Below are positions 7,941 to 17,011 of a stretch of DNA of 64,000 bases, piece by piece (the first letter of the stretch is position 1; each line of letters opens with the position of its first letter). Position numbers and translations under genes: made by a program. The stretch is from contig NZ_CP041402.1 of NCBI RefSeq assembly GCF_007018905.1, positions 5,506,001-5,570,000 of the forward strand. The letters are read 5' to 3'. This DNA is from Tardiphaga sp. vice304 (GTDB taxonomy: Bacteria; Pseudomonadota; Alphaproteobacteria; Rhizobiales; Xanthobacteraceae). A model generated the notes under the pieces. That model worked only from the letters and a program-made list of their open reading frames with translations. It was not told the DNA's origin and did no database searches.

Positions 7941-9812
7941 CTACATCGCCTTCAGCACCAGCCGGTTGAGCCTTGCCGCAAAGGCCGCGGGGTCTTCCGG
8001 CAGCTCGCCGTCCAGAATCTGCGCCTGTTCCAGCAGCAGGAACGACAGATCCGCGGCGTCGCCGCGGGCGGCCTTGTCGGCGCCGGCGATGCGCGCCACC
8101 AGCGGGTGGCGCAGGTTGATCTCGAGGATCGGCTTGGTGCCGGCGCCCCTGTTCTGCATCGCCAGCATGCGCTCCAGCTCGCGGTCCGGCCCGAAGCCGC
8201 CGGCGACCAGGCAGGACGCCGACGTCGTCAGCCGCGTCGAGGCCTTCACGTCGGAGACGCGCTCGCCGAGCGTGTCCTTGATCACGGCGATGGTCGCAGC
8301 CTCGTCGGTCTCCGGCGCGCTCTCGTCCTTCGGCTCCTCGTCGATCCGCGGGATCAGGTCGAGATTGACCTCGCCCTGGCTCAGCGACTTCAGCGGCTTG
8401 CCCTCGAAATCGGTCGGCGCCGAAGTCCAGAACGCATCGACGTGGTCGGTCAGCAACAGCACTTCGAGACCGCGCGACTTTGCCGCCTCCAGCTTCGGAT
8501 TCGACTTCAGCCGCTCGATGCTGTCGCCGACCAGATAATAGATCTCGGTCTGGTTCTCCTTGAAGTCGGCGACCACCTGCTTCAGCGAGCGCTTCTCGCC
8601 GGTGGTGGTGGTGAAGCGCGACAACGACAGCAGCTTTTCGCGGCGCTCGTAATCCTCGTACAGGCCTTCCTTGATCACCGGGCCGAACGCGTCCCAGATC
8701 TTGGCGAAGGCCTCCGGCTCCTTCTCGCTCATGCTGTCGAGTTCGCCGACCACGCGGGTGGCGACCGCCTTGCGGATCTGCGCGAGCTGCGGATTGTTCT
8801 GCAGCATCTCGCGCGACAGGTTGAGCGGCAGGTCCTCGGCGTCGATCACGCCGCGGATGAAGCGCAGATAGGTCGGCAGGAGATCGGCGTCGTCGGTGAT
8901 GAAAACGCGGCGGACGTAGAGCTTCACCTTGCCCTTGCGGTTGGGCTCGAACAGGTCGAACGGCTTGGCGGACGGCGCGAACAGCAGCACGGCGTAGGAA
9001 TAGCGGCCTTCGGCACGGTAGTGCAGCGTCATCGCCGGCTCGTCCCAGGCCGACGCAATCGACTTGTAGGCCTGGGTGTAGTCTTCCGCGGTCAGCTCGG
9101 ATTTCGAGCGCTGCCACAGCGCGCTGGCGGAATTGATCTGGCGCGGCTCGGTATCGCCGTCCTTGAGCAGGATCGGGAACTGGATGTTGTCGGAATAGGC
9201 CGACACGATGCGCTCGATCTCGTGCGCCTCGAGATATTTTTTGGCGTCTTCCTTGAGATGCAGGTCGATCCGGGTGCCGGCAGGCTGGCTCATGCCGTCC
9301 TCCAGCTGGGCGATCTCGAAGCCGGCGCCGCCCGACGAGGTCCAGGTGAAGGCGTCGTGCTCGCCGGCGCGGCGCGAGGTCACGACGATCCTGTCGGCGA
9401 CCATGAAGGCGGCATAGAAGCCGACGCCGAACTGGCCGATCAGCCCGACGCCGTCCTTGGCCTCCGTGAGGCGGGACAGGAACGATTTGGTGCCGGAGCG
9501 AGCGATGGTGCCGAGATTGTCGATCAGTTCCTGGCGGTCCATGCCGATGCCGGAGTCGATCACCGACAGGATGCTGGCTTCCTTGTCCGGCGCGATGGTG
9601 ATGTTCGGCGACGCTCCCTCGGCGATCAGATGGGGATTGGCGATCGCCTCGTAGCGCAGCTTGTCGCAGGCGTCGGAGGCGTTCGAGATCAGTTCGCGCA
9701 AGAAGATGTCGGTCTCGGAATAGACCGAGTGCACCATCAGGTTCAGTAGTTCGGCGACCTCGGCCTGGAACGGCTGTGAGGTCGGGGCGGAGGTGGTCGC
9801 GGTGTCAGTCAT
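7941..9812 (-). CDS. htpG: Molecular chaperone HtpG (Hsp90)
   Basis: A 623-residue cytosolic chaperone, the usual bacterial Hsp90 length. The N-terminal GHKL ATPase domain shows [16 protein letters not shown] (about residues 38-53) with the catalytic Glu and nucleotide-binding Asn, [19 protein letters not shown] (about 87-105) and [13 protein letters not shown] (about 126-138). The middle domain carries [10 protein letters not shown] and the conserved [19 protein letters not shown] (about 315-333) with its catalytic-loop Arg. The C-terminal dimerisation domain ends at residue 623. It acts as a stress chaperone, ATP-driven client remodelling being known for the family. It is a single gene; a possible heat-shock-type promoter lies just upstream. 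Confidence 0.97.
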   Translation of the reverse strand: MTDTATTSAPTSQPFQAEVAELLNLMVHSVYSETDIFLRELISNASDACDKLRYEAIANPHLIAEGASPNITIAPDKEASILSVIDSGIGMDRQELIDNLGTIARSGTKSFLSRLTEAKDGVGLIGQFGVGFYAAFMVADRIVVTSRRAGEHDAFTWTSSGGAGFEIAQLEDGMSQPAGTRIDLHLKEDAKKYLEAHEIERIVSAYSDNIQFPILLKDGDTEPRQINSASALWQRSKSELTAEDYTQAYKSIASAWDEPAMTLHYRAEGRYSYAVLLFAPSAKPFDLFEPNRKGKVKLYVRRVFITDDADLLPTYLRFIRGVIDAEDLPLNLSREMLQNNPQLAQIRKAVATRVVGELDSMSEKEPEAFAKIWDAFGPVIKEGLYEDYERREKLLSLSRFTTTTGEKRSLKQVVADFKENQTEIYYLVGDSIERLKSNPKLEAAKSRGLEVLLLTDHVDAFWTSAPTDFEGKPLKSLSQGEVNLDLIPRIDEEPKDESAPETDEAATIAVIKDTLGERVSDVKASTRLTTSASCLVAGGFGPDRELERMLAMQNRGAGTKPILEINLRHPLVARIAGADKAARGDAADLSFLLLEQAQILDGELPEDPAAFAARLNRLVLKAM

Positions 9813-9850
9813 GGGTCACTCGATCAGGTCATGGAGCGGGGGTGAGCCGG

Positions 9851-9878
9851 ATATGGCATGGCGGGCGGAAACCGCAAG
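9851..9878 (-). promoter_or_regulatory. Possible RpoH (heat-shock sigma) promoter of htpG
   Basis: On the minus strand a CTTG core (9878-9875) is followed after 18 bases by CCATAT (9856-9851), about 40 bases before the htpG start. This resembles the alphaproteobacterial heat-shock pattern CTTG-N17/18-C-rich AT box and would suit htpG. It is a match by eye only. Confidence 0.3.
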
Positions 9879-9887
9879 ATTCCATGG

Positions 9888-9917
9888 GGATACCACAAGC
9901 GGGTCGCTGGATACCAC
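9888..9917. promoter_or_regulatory. Two direct repeats of GGATACCAC spaced 21 bases apart
   Basis: GGATACCAC occurs at 9888-9896 and again at 9909-9917, start to start 21 bases, which is two helical turns. The pair lies between the divergent htpG and response-regulator genes. The spacing suits two protein monomers bound on one DNA face; the protein is unknown. Confidence 0.35.
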
Positions 9918-10081
9918 GGCCGCAAAATAGCCAGAACAATCGCGCCCGTACAACCTGAATATGCACCATTTGATACAGACACGCGGTCGCGTAATTTTCC
10001 AGATTGCGGGTTGATTCGCCGGGATCCGGCGGAACCCGGGCGACAATGACGCCTCCCGGGATCACGGCTGGGAGCTGCGCG

Positions 10082-10534
10082 ATGCTGCGCTTACTTGTTG
10101 TCGACGACGATCCGATGGTGTCGCAGACCATGCAGCTGTGGCTCAAACGGCAAGGCTTCGACGTCGTGACCGCGGATGGCGCGGCGTCCGGCCTGTCGGC
10201 GCTGAGACGCGGCGACTTCGACTTGATGATCGTCGATATCTTCATGCCCGACATGAATGGTTTCGAATCCGTGCGGCGGTTTCACGAATGCGCGCCGGCG
10301 GTGCCGCTGATTGCGATCTCCGGCTACGCCTTCGCGGAGAGCCTGTCGCCGGCGCCGGATTTTTTGCGCATGGCGCTGGGGCTTGGCGCCGCTCGATGCT
10401 TGCGCAAACCGTTCAAGCCGCAGACCCTGCTGACCATCGTCGAGGAATGCCTGATGGAGAGAGAGGCGCGCCGCGAACCCGACGGCCGATCAGGGCAAGA
10501 ATGCCCGCCACACGAAAAATTAAACTCAAATTAA
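10082..10534 (+). CDS. Single-domain response regulator (CheY-like receiver)
   Basis: A 150-residue cytosolic receiver protein with no output domain. The acidic cluster is VVDDDP (residues 6-11), the phosphoacceptor Asp is about residue 52 in MIVDIFMPDMNG, the conserved Ser is in AISGYAF and the switch Lys is in LRKPFKP near residue 109. I placed the start at the ATG at 10082, which begins MLRLLVVDDD as in other receivers; an upstream TTG at 10004 would add an unlikely 26-residue Gly/Pro-rich leader. There is a short tail rich in charged residues. It is followed by the remains of a chemoreceptor-like gene, so the two may once have formed a signalling pair. Confidence 0.85.
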   Translation: MLRLLVVDDDPMVSQTMQLWLKRQGFDVVTADGAASGLSALRRGDFDLMIVDIFMPDMNGFESVRRFHECAPAVPLIAISGYAFAESLSPAPDFLRMALGLGAARCLRKPFKPQTLLTIVEECLMEREARREPDGRSGQECPPHEKLNSN

Positions 10535-10618
10535 GCATTCAAATACCATCTTGCGGAATCCGTTACGGTCGCCCGCCTGCATCGGCGAGGGGCACCACCC
10601 GGACGCAAGAGGTTTACG

Positions 10619-11164
10619 ATGGCGCTGGTGAGACAACTCGTTTGGCAATCCCAACCGATGGCAGCAACGAGGCCTCTGACATTTCGGCCCTGATCGCGCG
10701 GCTGACGGCCGAGGTCAACCAGATCGCCTGCGAGAAGACCAGGTCGATCCAGTCGATCACCAACCAGATGAAGATGCTGGCGCTGAATGCTGCGCGGCGA
10801 GCGCATGGTCGACCTGGCGCTGGACGCCGTCGAGCTGATCGACCGCAACCTCTATGAGCGGACCTGCGACGTGCGCTGGTGGGCGACGGATTCGGCGGTG
10901 GTGGATTGCGCCGCCGCGCCGAACGATATCAGCGTGGCGCATGTGTCGCAGACCCGCGTGCTGCTGGTCGACAGGGATTTTCGCGTGATCGCGGCGTCCG
11001 ATGGGCAGGGTCTGCTGACCGAGAAGGTCGCGCTTGCCGCAAACGGCCCCCGCAGCGGCTTCCAGCACGACCGCGCCGGCACGCTGGTCGCGTTCCATGC
11101 GACGCCCGGCTACGAGACCTACCGCGGATTGGGCTGGTACGGCGTGATCCTGCGCAGCGCGTAG
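10619..11164 (+). pseudogene. Remnant of a methyl-accepting/sensor-type protein with internal deletions and a frame change
   Basis: Two pieces in different frames make up this locus. The first (about 10642-10790) reads SDISALIARL...SIQSITNQMKMLALNAA, the beginning of the receptor hairpin motif that normally continues as IEAARAGE. That continuation is missing; at about 10790 the reading frame changes to RGERMVDLALDAVELIDRNLYERTCDVRWWATD and runs to a stop at 11164, ending RGLGWYGVILRSA. Related full-length sensors, as I remember them, have many more residues both at this junction and between AVVDCAA and the final DFRVIAASDGQGLL part, so two internal deletions are likely. An ATG at 10619 opens only 24 codons in a third context. 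No intact product is possible; a short translated C-terminal fragment from 10787 cannot be excluded. Confidence 0.65.
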
Positions 11165-11169
11165 CGATG

Positions 11170-11335
11170 GCTTTTCTTCCCGTCTCCCACGGCCGCAGCG
11201 AAGCTGCGGTTAGCGGGAGAGGGTGGCGCGGACGAAGTCCGCGACGGGAGAGGGGGCGGCGCCAAACACTTCCCCTCTCCCGTCCGCGCTGTCGCGCGGT
11301 TACCCTCCCCCACGAGGGGGAGGTGAAGAAAGAGC
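11170..11335. repeat. C-rich long palindromic intergenic repeat, copy 2
   Basis: The region between two convergent transcripts has alternating blocks such as CGGACGAAGTCCGCGACGGG, CCCCTCTCCCGTCCGCG and CCCTCCCCCACGAGGGGGAGG. Several are mutually complementary and can fold into a large hairpin. It shares its C/G-run ends with the elements at 6300 and 31121. Confidence 0.55.
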
Positions 11336-11344
11336 GCGGCGCGA

Positions 11345-11887
11345 TTAACCCTTCAGCCAGCGTCGCAACTTCTGCAGCAGGCCGGCCGGCGGCGTGCCCG
11401 TCGGGCCATTGCCGCGGACGCCGGCCCGCGCCTGCAGGGCCAGCGGCCCGACTTGTGCCAGGAACGCCTGTTCGTGACTGCGGGTAAGCCGCGCCAAAGC
11501 CTCGTCGAGCGGCAGCCATTCCACTTCGGTGATGTCCTTCATCAGCGAACGGCTGGGTTCGGCGTCGGCTTCCATTCGCCAGTAATGCACGACCTTGATG
11601 CGGAGGCCGACTTCGTACGCCAGCGTACCCAGGAATTCGCCGACAACGGTATCGTGGCCGGTCTCTTCCAGAACCTCGCGCTGCGCGGCGGCGCGCGGCG
11701 TTTCGCCGGGATCGAGCTTGCCCTTCGGCAGCACCCAGTCGCCGCGCTTGCGCAGGCATACCACTGCAAAAAGTGGCGGCTCGCCCCGTTGCACGACAAT
11801 ACCGCCTGCTGCTGAAATAACGTCTTTTGAAATATTGATAATTTTATCGGCCATCCAGGAGATATAAAGATGTATGGTGACATTCAC
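11345..11887 (-). CDS. Nudix hydrolase
   Basis: A 180-residue cytosolic hydrolase of nucleoside-diphosphate-linked compounds. The Nudix box is complete: G-x5-E-x7-R-E-V-x-E-E-T-G reads GKLDPGE at about 56-62 then REVLEETG at about 70-77. Before it stands KRGDWVLPKGK, the pattern of the MutT/diadenosine-polyphosphate hydrolase group. The C-terminal quarter (GNGPTGTPPAGLLQKLRRWLKG) is a low-complexity extension beyond the usual 140 residues. The start at 11887 lacks a clear ribosome site; the ATG at 11854 (MADKIINIS) is an equally possible start. It follows the BKACE gene by 35 bases on the same strand. The substrate is unknown. Confidence 0.85.
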   Translation of the reverse strand: MNVTIHLYISWMADKIINISKDVISAAGGIVVQRGEPPLFAVVCLRKRGDWVLPKGKLDPGETPRAAAQREVLEETGHDTVVGEFLGTLAYEVGLRIKVVHYWRMEADAEPSRSLMKDITEVEWLPLDEALARLTRSHEQAFLAQVGPLALQARAGVRGNGPTGTPPAGLLQKLRRWLKG

Positions 11888-11922
11888 CTAAATTCGTCAT
11901 TTTTTGACATGTTCCAAGCGGC

Positions 11923-12738
11923 TTATTTCATAGTCGCCGCACGCAATTCGTCAGCCGTTGCGGCGCGGAGGCCGACGGCCGCGATGGCGCGGCGGGCGGC
12001 GGCGACCAGATCCTCATTGCCCTGTGCGCGAGTACCGTCCGGCTGCGACTCATTGTTCTCGAAGCCGACCCGGATATGACCGCCGAGCAGCGCGCCGGCG
12101 GTGACGCAGGCCGCCTCCCGGGCGCCAAAGGCACACAGGCTCCAGTGCTCGAAGACGGGTGCGGTGGAATCGAGGAACGGCAGCAGGTCGGAGGGCGCCG
12201 AGATCTGACCCGCGGTGTAGCGGCCCAGAACATAAAGTACCGGCAGATGCGTGAACGGCACCAGGCCGCGCCGGCGCAGATCGGCCAGACGAACGGCTTC
12301 CGCCACTTCGTAGAGGATGATCTGCGGCGTGACGTTCTCCGCCTTCATCCAGCCGAGCAGATCGGCGAAGGCGGCCTCCTCCGTCGCGTCCGGCACCAGC
12401 TCACGCAGCGCCAGCGATACGGCCTCCGGGCGGACGTCGCGCACCACCGCGCGCTGCTGCGCCGGGCTGTATTTACCGAGCGCCTCGCTGGTGATCTGGA
12501 TCACGAGATCCTGTCCAACCGCGCCGCGAATCGCCGCAATCGCATCCTTGTAGGCATCGGCGTCGAGCAGATGGTGCCCGTCCGCGGTGCGGACATGGGC
12601 GTGGATCATCGACGCGCCGGCATCGCGGCAGCGCGCGGCGGTGACCGCCAGTTCCGCCGGCGTCAGCGGCACCGCGGGATGGTCGGCCTTGATCTTGCGG
12701 CCGCCATTGGGGGCGACTGCGATTGCTGTCGGGATCAT
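11923..12738 (-). CDS. BKACE family beta-keto acid cleavage enzyme (DUF849)
   Basis: A 271-residue TIM-barrel enzyme. Family members cleave a beta-keto acid with acetyl-CoA to give acetoacetate and a CoA ester. Visible hallmarks are the opening TAIAVAPNGGRK, the substrate/zinc motif IHAHVR (His-x-His, about residues 48-53), ALRELVPD and the late HIRVGFENN. The Zn-binding His pair is intact. The start at 12738 gives MIPTAIAVAPNGG, the canonical beginning; longer frames upstream overlap ridA. It lies five bases after the RidA-type gene, so the two are one operon. The keto acid itself cannot be predicted, as BKACE members vary widely in substrate. Confidence 0.85.
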   Translation of the reverse strand: MIPTAIAVAPNGGRKIKADHPAVPLTPAELAVTAARCRDAGASMIHAHVRTADGHHLLDADAYKDAIAAIRGAVGQDLVIQITSEALGKYSPAQQRAVVRDVRPEAVSLALRELVPDATEEAAFADLLGWMKAENVTPQIILYEVAEAVRLADLRRRGLVPFTHLPVLYVLGRYTAGQISAPSDLLPFLDSTAPVFEHWSLCAFGAREAACVTAGALLGGHIRVGFENNESQPDGTRAQGNEDLVAAARRAIAAVGLRAATADELRAATMK

Positions 12739-12743
12739 CGGTG

Positions 12744-13091
12744 TCAGCCGATCGCGGCGATGACGGCGATCTCGACCTTGATCGAGGGATCGGCGAGCCG
12801 GGCCTCGACGCAGGCGCGCGCAGGCGTGGCATCGGCCGGCACCCAGGCGTCCCACACGGTGTTGAACTTGGCGAAATCGCCCATGTTCGGCAGCCAGACG
12901 GTGACCGACAGCATTCTGGTCTTGTCGGTGCCGGCATCTTTCAGCAGCGCGTCGATCTTGGCCAGCACCTGCGTGGTCTGGGCCTCGACATTGCCGGTGT
13001 AATCATCCGGCACCTGGCCGGCGAGATAGACCGTGTTGCCGTGGATGGTGGCCTGGCTGAGACGCTTGCCGGGGATGAGACGCTTGATCAT
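12744..13091 (-). CDS. RidA/YjgF family enamine/imine deaminase
   Basis: A 115-residue small cytosolic protein of the RidA (Rid) family. The conserved strand and loop are present: TVYLAGQVPDD, QTTQVLAKIDALL and PARACVEARLA...IKVEIAVIA, which include the Arg and Glu used by active RidA deaminases. Known RidA proteins hydrolyse reactive enamine/imine intermediates from PLP enzymes; several subfamilies sit in catabolic operons. Here it precedes a BKACE gene by five bases, which suggests it removes an imine on the way to the beta-keto acid. The start at 13091 (MIKRLIPGKR) is chosen because the upstream extension has no family similarity. Confidence 0.85.
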   Translation of the reverse strand: MIKRLIPGKRLSQATIHGNTVYLAGQVPDDYTGNVEAQTTQVLAKIDALLKDAGTDKTRMLSVTVWLPNMGDFAKFNTVWDAWVPADATPARACVEARLADPSIKVEIAVIAAIG

Positions 13092-13224
13092 GCGGAATTC
13101 TTTCGTTCGAAAGCTAAGGGAAACGGCGGGCACATTCCCCGCTGCGCCCGCCGCCGTCAAGCCGCCGGAACCCGCATCGAAAGAGTCTGTTGAAGGGGGA
13201 CGTCACCTGCCCCAAGCCTCGGGA

Positions 13225-13503
13225 ATGTCCTTGATGTTCAGCCTCATGTCGCTCATCGGCGCGCTCGCCGCAACCTGCACCTCGCTCTCCTACATCCCGC
13301 AAGTCCGCAAGGCGCTGCCGCGCGGCTCGACCGGCGATCTCTCGGTCAGGATGCTGGCGGTGCTGACCACTGGCCTCGCACTGTGGGTCTGCTACGGCGT
13401 GATCAACGGCGACTGGATCCTGGTGCTCGCGAACATCGTCGGCGGCACGCTGTCCGGCACGGTGCTGGCGTGCAAACTGCGGGACATGCGGGCGGAGGCT
13501 TAG
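13225..13503 (+). CDS. SemiSWEET-type transporter (PQ-loop)
   Basis: A 92-residue membrane protein with three hydrophobic helices, the size of bacterial SemiSWEET half-transporters. The first helix ends in the hallmark TSLSYIPQVRK, with the PQ motif, and the second and third helices are LAVLTTGLALWVCYGV and WILVLANIVGGTLSGTVLA, which contains the typical N-x-x-G-x-x-L-x pattern. SemiSWEETs act as dimers and move small sugars along the gradient. Starts at 13225, 13234 or 13246 are possible; the ATG at 13225 was kept. It is divergent from ridA and is followed by a palindromic repeat. Confidence 0.8.
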   Translation: MSLMFSLMSLIGALAATCTSLSYIPQVRKALPRGSTGDLSVRMLAVLTTGLALWVCYGVINGDWILVLANIVGGTLSGTVLACKLRDMRAEA

Positions 13504-13512
13504 GCCTTTCAG

Positions 13513-13603
13513 CCGTCATTGCGAGGAGCGAAGCGACGCGGCAATCCAGAAGCCACGGGCGAAGACTGGATTGCTTCGTCGCAACTTCTCCTCGCAATGA
13601 CGG
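13513..13603. repeat. Dispersed palindromic repeat, family A, copy 2
   Basis: The element is bounded by CCGTCATTGCGAGGAG and CTCCTCGCAATGACGG, perfect complements, with an inner GCAATCCAG/CTGGATTGC pair. It lies between the convergent SemiSWEET and UvrA2 genes and may end both transcripts. The copies at 7801 and 24489 share the same blocks. Confidence 0.85.
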
Positions 13604-13622
13604 CCGAGATCGCGCGTATCGG

Positions 13623-16151
13623 TTAAATCACCCGCGCGAGATACTTCGCCGTGCGGCTCTCTTTCACGCGAGCGACGTCGGCCGGCGGGCCCGAGGCGAC
13701 CACGCGGCCGCCTTCGTCGCCGGCGCCGGGGCCAATGTCGATGACCCAGTCGCTCGATGCGACCATGTCCATGTCGTGCTCGACCACCACGACCGTGTTT
13801 CCCGACGCCACCAGGCCGTCGAGCTGTTTCATCAGTTTTTCGACATCCGACGGATGCAGACCGGTGGTCGGCTCGTCCAGCACATAAAGCGTCGCGCCGC
13901 GCTGGGCGCGCTGCAGTTCGGTCGCCAGCTTGATGCGCTGTGCCTCGCCGCCGGACAATTCGGTGGCGGACTGGCCAAGCCGGATATAACCAAGCCCGAC
14001 CTCGCGGATCACGCCGAGCGAACGCCGCAGGGCGACATCCTCCGCGAAGAAGTCGTAGGCGGCGTCCACCGTCATGCCGAGCACGTCGGCGATCGATTGG
14101 TCGCGGATCCTGATCTCCAGCGTCTTGGCATTGTAGCGCGCGCCATGGCAGGTCGGGCACGGCGCATAGACCGACGGCAGGAACAGGAGTTCGACGCTGA
14201 CGAAGCCTTCGCCCTGGCAGGTCTCGCAACGCCCCTTGGCGACGTTGAACGAGAACCGTCCGGCATCGTAGCGCCGCGCCTTGGCCTGCTTGGTCGCCGC
14301 GAACAGTTTTCGCACGTGGTCGAACAGGCCGGTATAGGTGGCGAGATTGGAGCGCGGCGTGCGGCCGATCGGCTTCTGGTCGACCACCACCAGCCGCTTG
14401 ATGCTGTCAATGCCGGCTGTGATATCACCGCCCAGTGTCTCGACGCTCTCATCGAGCGCGTCCGCAGCTTCTTCGATCGGCTCGTGCCGCTGGCCGAGCC
14501 GCTCCGATACCGCTTCGACCAGAAACTGGCTGATCAGGCTCGATTTGCCGGAGCCGGAGACGCCGGTGAGCGAGGTGAACACGCCGAGCGGAATATCGAT
14601 GTCGAGTTTGTCGAGATTGTTGCGGGTGACATTGCGCAGCTTCAGCCAGTCGCGCGGCGGCCGCGGCTTGCGCGCTGTTCGCTCGCCATCGTCGAACAGA
14701 TAGCGCCGCGTCTGCGAAGCCTCGATATCCGCCAGGCCATCGGGCGGGCCGCTGTACAGCACCTCGCCGCCATGCACGCCGGCGCCGGGACCGACATCGA
14801 CGATCCAGTCGGCATGGCGCACGACGTCCAGCTCATGCTCGACGACGAACAGCGAATTGCCGGCCGCCTTCAGCCGATCCAGCGCGCGCAACAGCGCCTC
14901 GGTATCGGCGGGGTGCAGGCCGGCGGAAGGCTCATCCAGCACATAGACGACACCGAACAGGTTGGAGCGCACCTGCGTCGCCAGCCGCAGCCGCTGCAAT
15001 TCGCCGGGCGACAGCGTCGGCGTGCTCCTCTCCGGGGTGAGATAGCCGAGGCCGAGATCGAGCAGCACCGCGAGCCGCGCCAGCAGATCCTCGACGATGC
15101 GATGGATCACCATCGCCTTTTCCGGGTGGTCGGCGGAAACCTTGTTGGTCTCGCCCATATAGGGCCGCAGCATCGCGTCAAGCCGCTTCAACGGCAGCCG
15201 CGACAGCTCGGCGATATCGAAGCCGGCGAATTTCACCGACAGCGATTCCGGTTTCAGCCTTTTGCCGTGGCACACCGGGCATTCACTCCCCAGCATGAAC
15301 TGCGACACCCGGCGTTTCATCATCGCGCTCTGCGTCGTGGCAAAGGTCTGCAGCACGTATTTTCGCGCGCCGGTGAACGTGCCTTGGTAACTCGGCTCTT
15401 CCTTGCGCTTCAGCGCGCGCCGCGTTTCGGCGGGCGTATAGCCGGCATATACCGGCACCGTCGGCTGCTCGTCGGTAAACAGGATCCAGTCGCGATCCTT
15501 CTTCGGCAGGTCGCGCCACGGCGTGTCGACGTCGTACCCGAGCGTCACCAGGATATCGCGCAGGTTCTGCCCGCCCCAGGCGGTCGGCCACGCCGCGATG
15601 GCGCGTTCGCGGATCGTCAGCGCGGGGTCCGGCACCATGGATTTTTCGGTGACTCCGTGGACACGGCCGATGCCGTGGCAGCGTTCGCAGGCGCCCTCCG
15701 GCGTGTTCGGCGAAAACGATTCCGCGTACAGCAGCGGCTGGCCGCGCGGATAATCGCCGGCGCGCGAATACAGCATGCGCAGCAGGTTCGAGAGCGTCGT
15801 GACGCTGCCTACCGAGGAGCGCGTGGTCGGCGATCCCCGCTGTTGCTGCAGCGCCACGGCCGGCGGCAGGCCTTCGATCTCGTCGACCTCCGGAATCGCC
15901 ATCTGGTTGAACAGCCGCCGCGCATAGGGCGAGACGGATTCCAGATAGCGCCGCTGCGCCTCGGCATAGAGCGTGCCGAAAGCAAGCGAGGATTTGCCGG
16001 AGCCGGATACGCCGGTGAACACCACCAGCGCGTTGCGCGGGATCACGACCGAGACGTCCTTTAGATTATGCTCGCGGGCGCCGCGGACGCGGACAAAGTT
16101 TTCGGGATCGTCGAAGTTCAGCGCGCCCTTGTTGGGACTGCGCGCGTCCAT
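13623..16151 (-). CDS. UvrA2-type excinuclease ABC subunit A paralogue
   Basis: An 842-residue double ABC ATPase of the UvrA family, about 100 residues shorter than UvrA1. Walker A sites are [13 protein letters not shown] (about residues 47-59) and [13 protein letters not shown] in the second half; signature motifs are [11 protein letters not shown] and [11 protein letters not shown]. Zinc-type Cys pairs are [24 protein letters not shown] and CPTCHGAR. Directly after [10 protein letters not shown] the sequence passes to [15 protein letters not shown], so the roughly 130-residue UvrB-binding insertion of UvrA1 is absent, which marks the UvrA2 class. Known UvrA2 members contribute to DNA-damage or drug tolerance without replacing UvrA1. 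The first signature has Pro for Gly (LSPGE). Two small genes lie upstream. Confidence 0.88.
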   Translation of the reverse strand: MDARSPNKGALNFDDPENFVRVRGAREHNLKDVSVVIPRNALVVFTGVSGSGKSSLAFGTLYAEAQRRYLESVSPYARRLFNQMAIPEVDEIEGLPPAVALQQQRGSPTTRSSVGSVTTLSNLLRMLYSRAGDYPRGQPLLYAESFSPNTPEGACERCHGIGRVHGVTEKSMVPDPALTIRERAIAAWPTAWGGQNLRDILVTLGYDVDTPWRDLPKKDRDWILFTDEQPTVPVYAGYTPAETRRALKRKEEPSYQGTFTGARKYVLQTFATTQSAMMKRRVSQFMLGSECPVCHGKRLKPESLSVKFAGFDIAELSRLPLKRLDAMLRPYMGETNKVSADHPEKAMVIHRIVEDLLARLAVLLDLGLGYLTPERSTPTLSPGELQRLRLATQVRSNLFGVVYVLDEPSAGLHPADTEALLRALDRLKAAGNSLFVVEHELDVVRHADWIVDVGPGAGVHGGEVLYSGPPDGLADIEASQTRRYLFDDGERTARKPRPPRDWLKLRNVTRNNLDKLDIDIPLGVFTSLTGVSGSGKSSLISQFLVEAVSERLGQRHEPIEEAADALDESVETLGGDITAGIDSIKRLVVVDQKPIGRTPRSNLATYTGLFDHVRKLFAATKQAKARRYDAGRFSFNVAKGRCETCQGEGFVSVELLFLPSVYAPCPTCHGARYNAKTLEIRIRDQSIADVLGMTVDAAYDFFAEDVALRRSLGVIREVGLGYIRLGQSATELSGGEAQRIKLATELQRAQRGATLYVLDEPTTGLHPSDVEKLMKQLDGLVASGNTVVVVEHDMDMVASSDWVIDIGPGAGDEGGRVVASGPPADVARVKESRTAKYLARVI

Positions 16152-16153
16152 TT

Positions 16154-16447
16154 CTAGCGCCGCCGCGCGATCGCGACGCCGACGAGGAAGGCCACGAACA
16201 GCGCGCCGAGCGGGGCGTCGCGGGTGATCTTGGAGACGGTGTCGAGCGGCTTGCCGGGGCGGCGGGCGTCGTCGACGACGGTGGTCAGTCTGTCGACCGC
16301 GGCGCAGAACATGTCGCTGACCATCGCACCGGCCTCGGACGCACTGCCGGCGGCACTCCTGGCGGCACCGCGGGCTGCTTTCTTGGCGCCGTTGGTGGCG
16401 CGCTCGGCCATTTCGGGAATTGCGTCGATGAAGGTGTCGTCGGTCAT
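16154..16447 (-). CDS. Small tail-anchored protein, ElaB/DUF883-like
   Basis: A 97-residue protein. The first 65 residues form a long amphipathic Ala-rich helix ([20 protein letters not shown]), and the C-terminus is one hydrophobic segment ([15 protein letters not shown]) followed by RRR. This is the layout of ElaB/YqjD/DUF883 proteins, which are inner-membrane anchors linked to stress and stationary phase in E. coli; the link here is by architecture only. It sits just upstream of the UvrA2 gene on the same strand (2 bases between), so the two may share a transcript. Confidence 0.65.
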   Translation of the reverse strand: MTDDTFIDAIPEMAERATNGAKKAARGAARSAAGSASEAGAMVSDMFCAAVDRLTTVVDDARRPGKPLDTVSKITRDAPLGALFVAFLVGVAIARRR

Positions 16448-16507
16448 GGCGGGCCTCTCGGGTTGATGCTGCCCATCAATCTACCGGAAGCCTGTTGGTT
16501 CCGCTGG

Positions 16508-16849
16508 CTATTCCGCGCTCCGGCTGCGTCGCGCGGCCTTGCCGAATTCGACGATCGCGGCCGGCGCCGGCAGCCGCAGGCGGCGGCCGTGCTGCAGATA
16601 GAGGAAGGCCAGCCTGGTCGGATCCGACAGGTTCCAGACTTCCAGCGCGGTGCGATGACCGAGCAGCTTCACCTTAGGATCGTGCGCGATGAGATGCACC
16701 ATCACGGTCCATTTCGGCGGCTTGGCGCCTGATTTGCGGGGCCGCGGCGCGGACTTCGACAGCACGTTCTCATTGGCCGCGCGCCAGCGCGGGGTGACGC
16801 CGCGACGGCGCCCGAGAAGCCATGAAAAGATACGCAGGATGAGGGACAT
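16508..16849 (-). CDS. Hypothetical basic protein
   Basis: A 113-residue product starting MSLILRIFSWLLGRRRG, a short hydrophobic/amphipathic N-terminus followed by many basic residues. The centre (WTVMVHLIAHDPKVKLLGHRTALEVWNLSDPTRLAFLYLQHGRR) looks like a small alpha/beta fold. I do not recognise it. The start at 16849 is preferred to 16885 because the extra twelve residues look random. It is on the same strand as the ElaB-like gene, with a 60-base gap, and divergent from recQ. Confidence 0.55.
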   Translation of the reverse strand: MSLILRIFSWLLGRRRGVTPRWRAANENVLSKSAPRPRKSGAKPPKWTVMVHLIAHDPKVKLLGHRTALEVWNLSDPTRLAFLYLQHGRRLRLPAPAAIVEFGKAARRSRSAE

Positions 16850-17011
16850 AGCTGACTTCGGCGATCTGTTGGGCGGCGCGCGCAAGATCTGTGGGACAGG
16901 CCCCTGCGAAGCGGCAACAATTGCAGTCTACACCGGATTTGCGGAGGATGCGACGCGCGAATGACGTGGCGTCTGATATACCGGACCGACGAATCAGGAC
17001 CCTCCCCCCTT

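Noticed and set aside
7818..9749. Long open frame opposite htpG
   Set aside because: Shadow of the Hsp90 gene in another frame, no ribosome site and no domain.
13383..16064. Very long open frame opposite the UvrA2 gene (about 890 codons)
   Set aside because: It is the antisense of a clear gene in high-GC DNA and its residues are dominated by Arg/His/Gln/Gly with no fold; the UvrA motifs on the other strand decide it.
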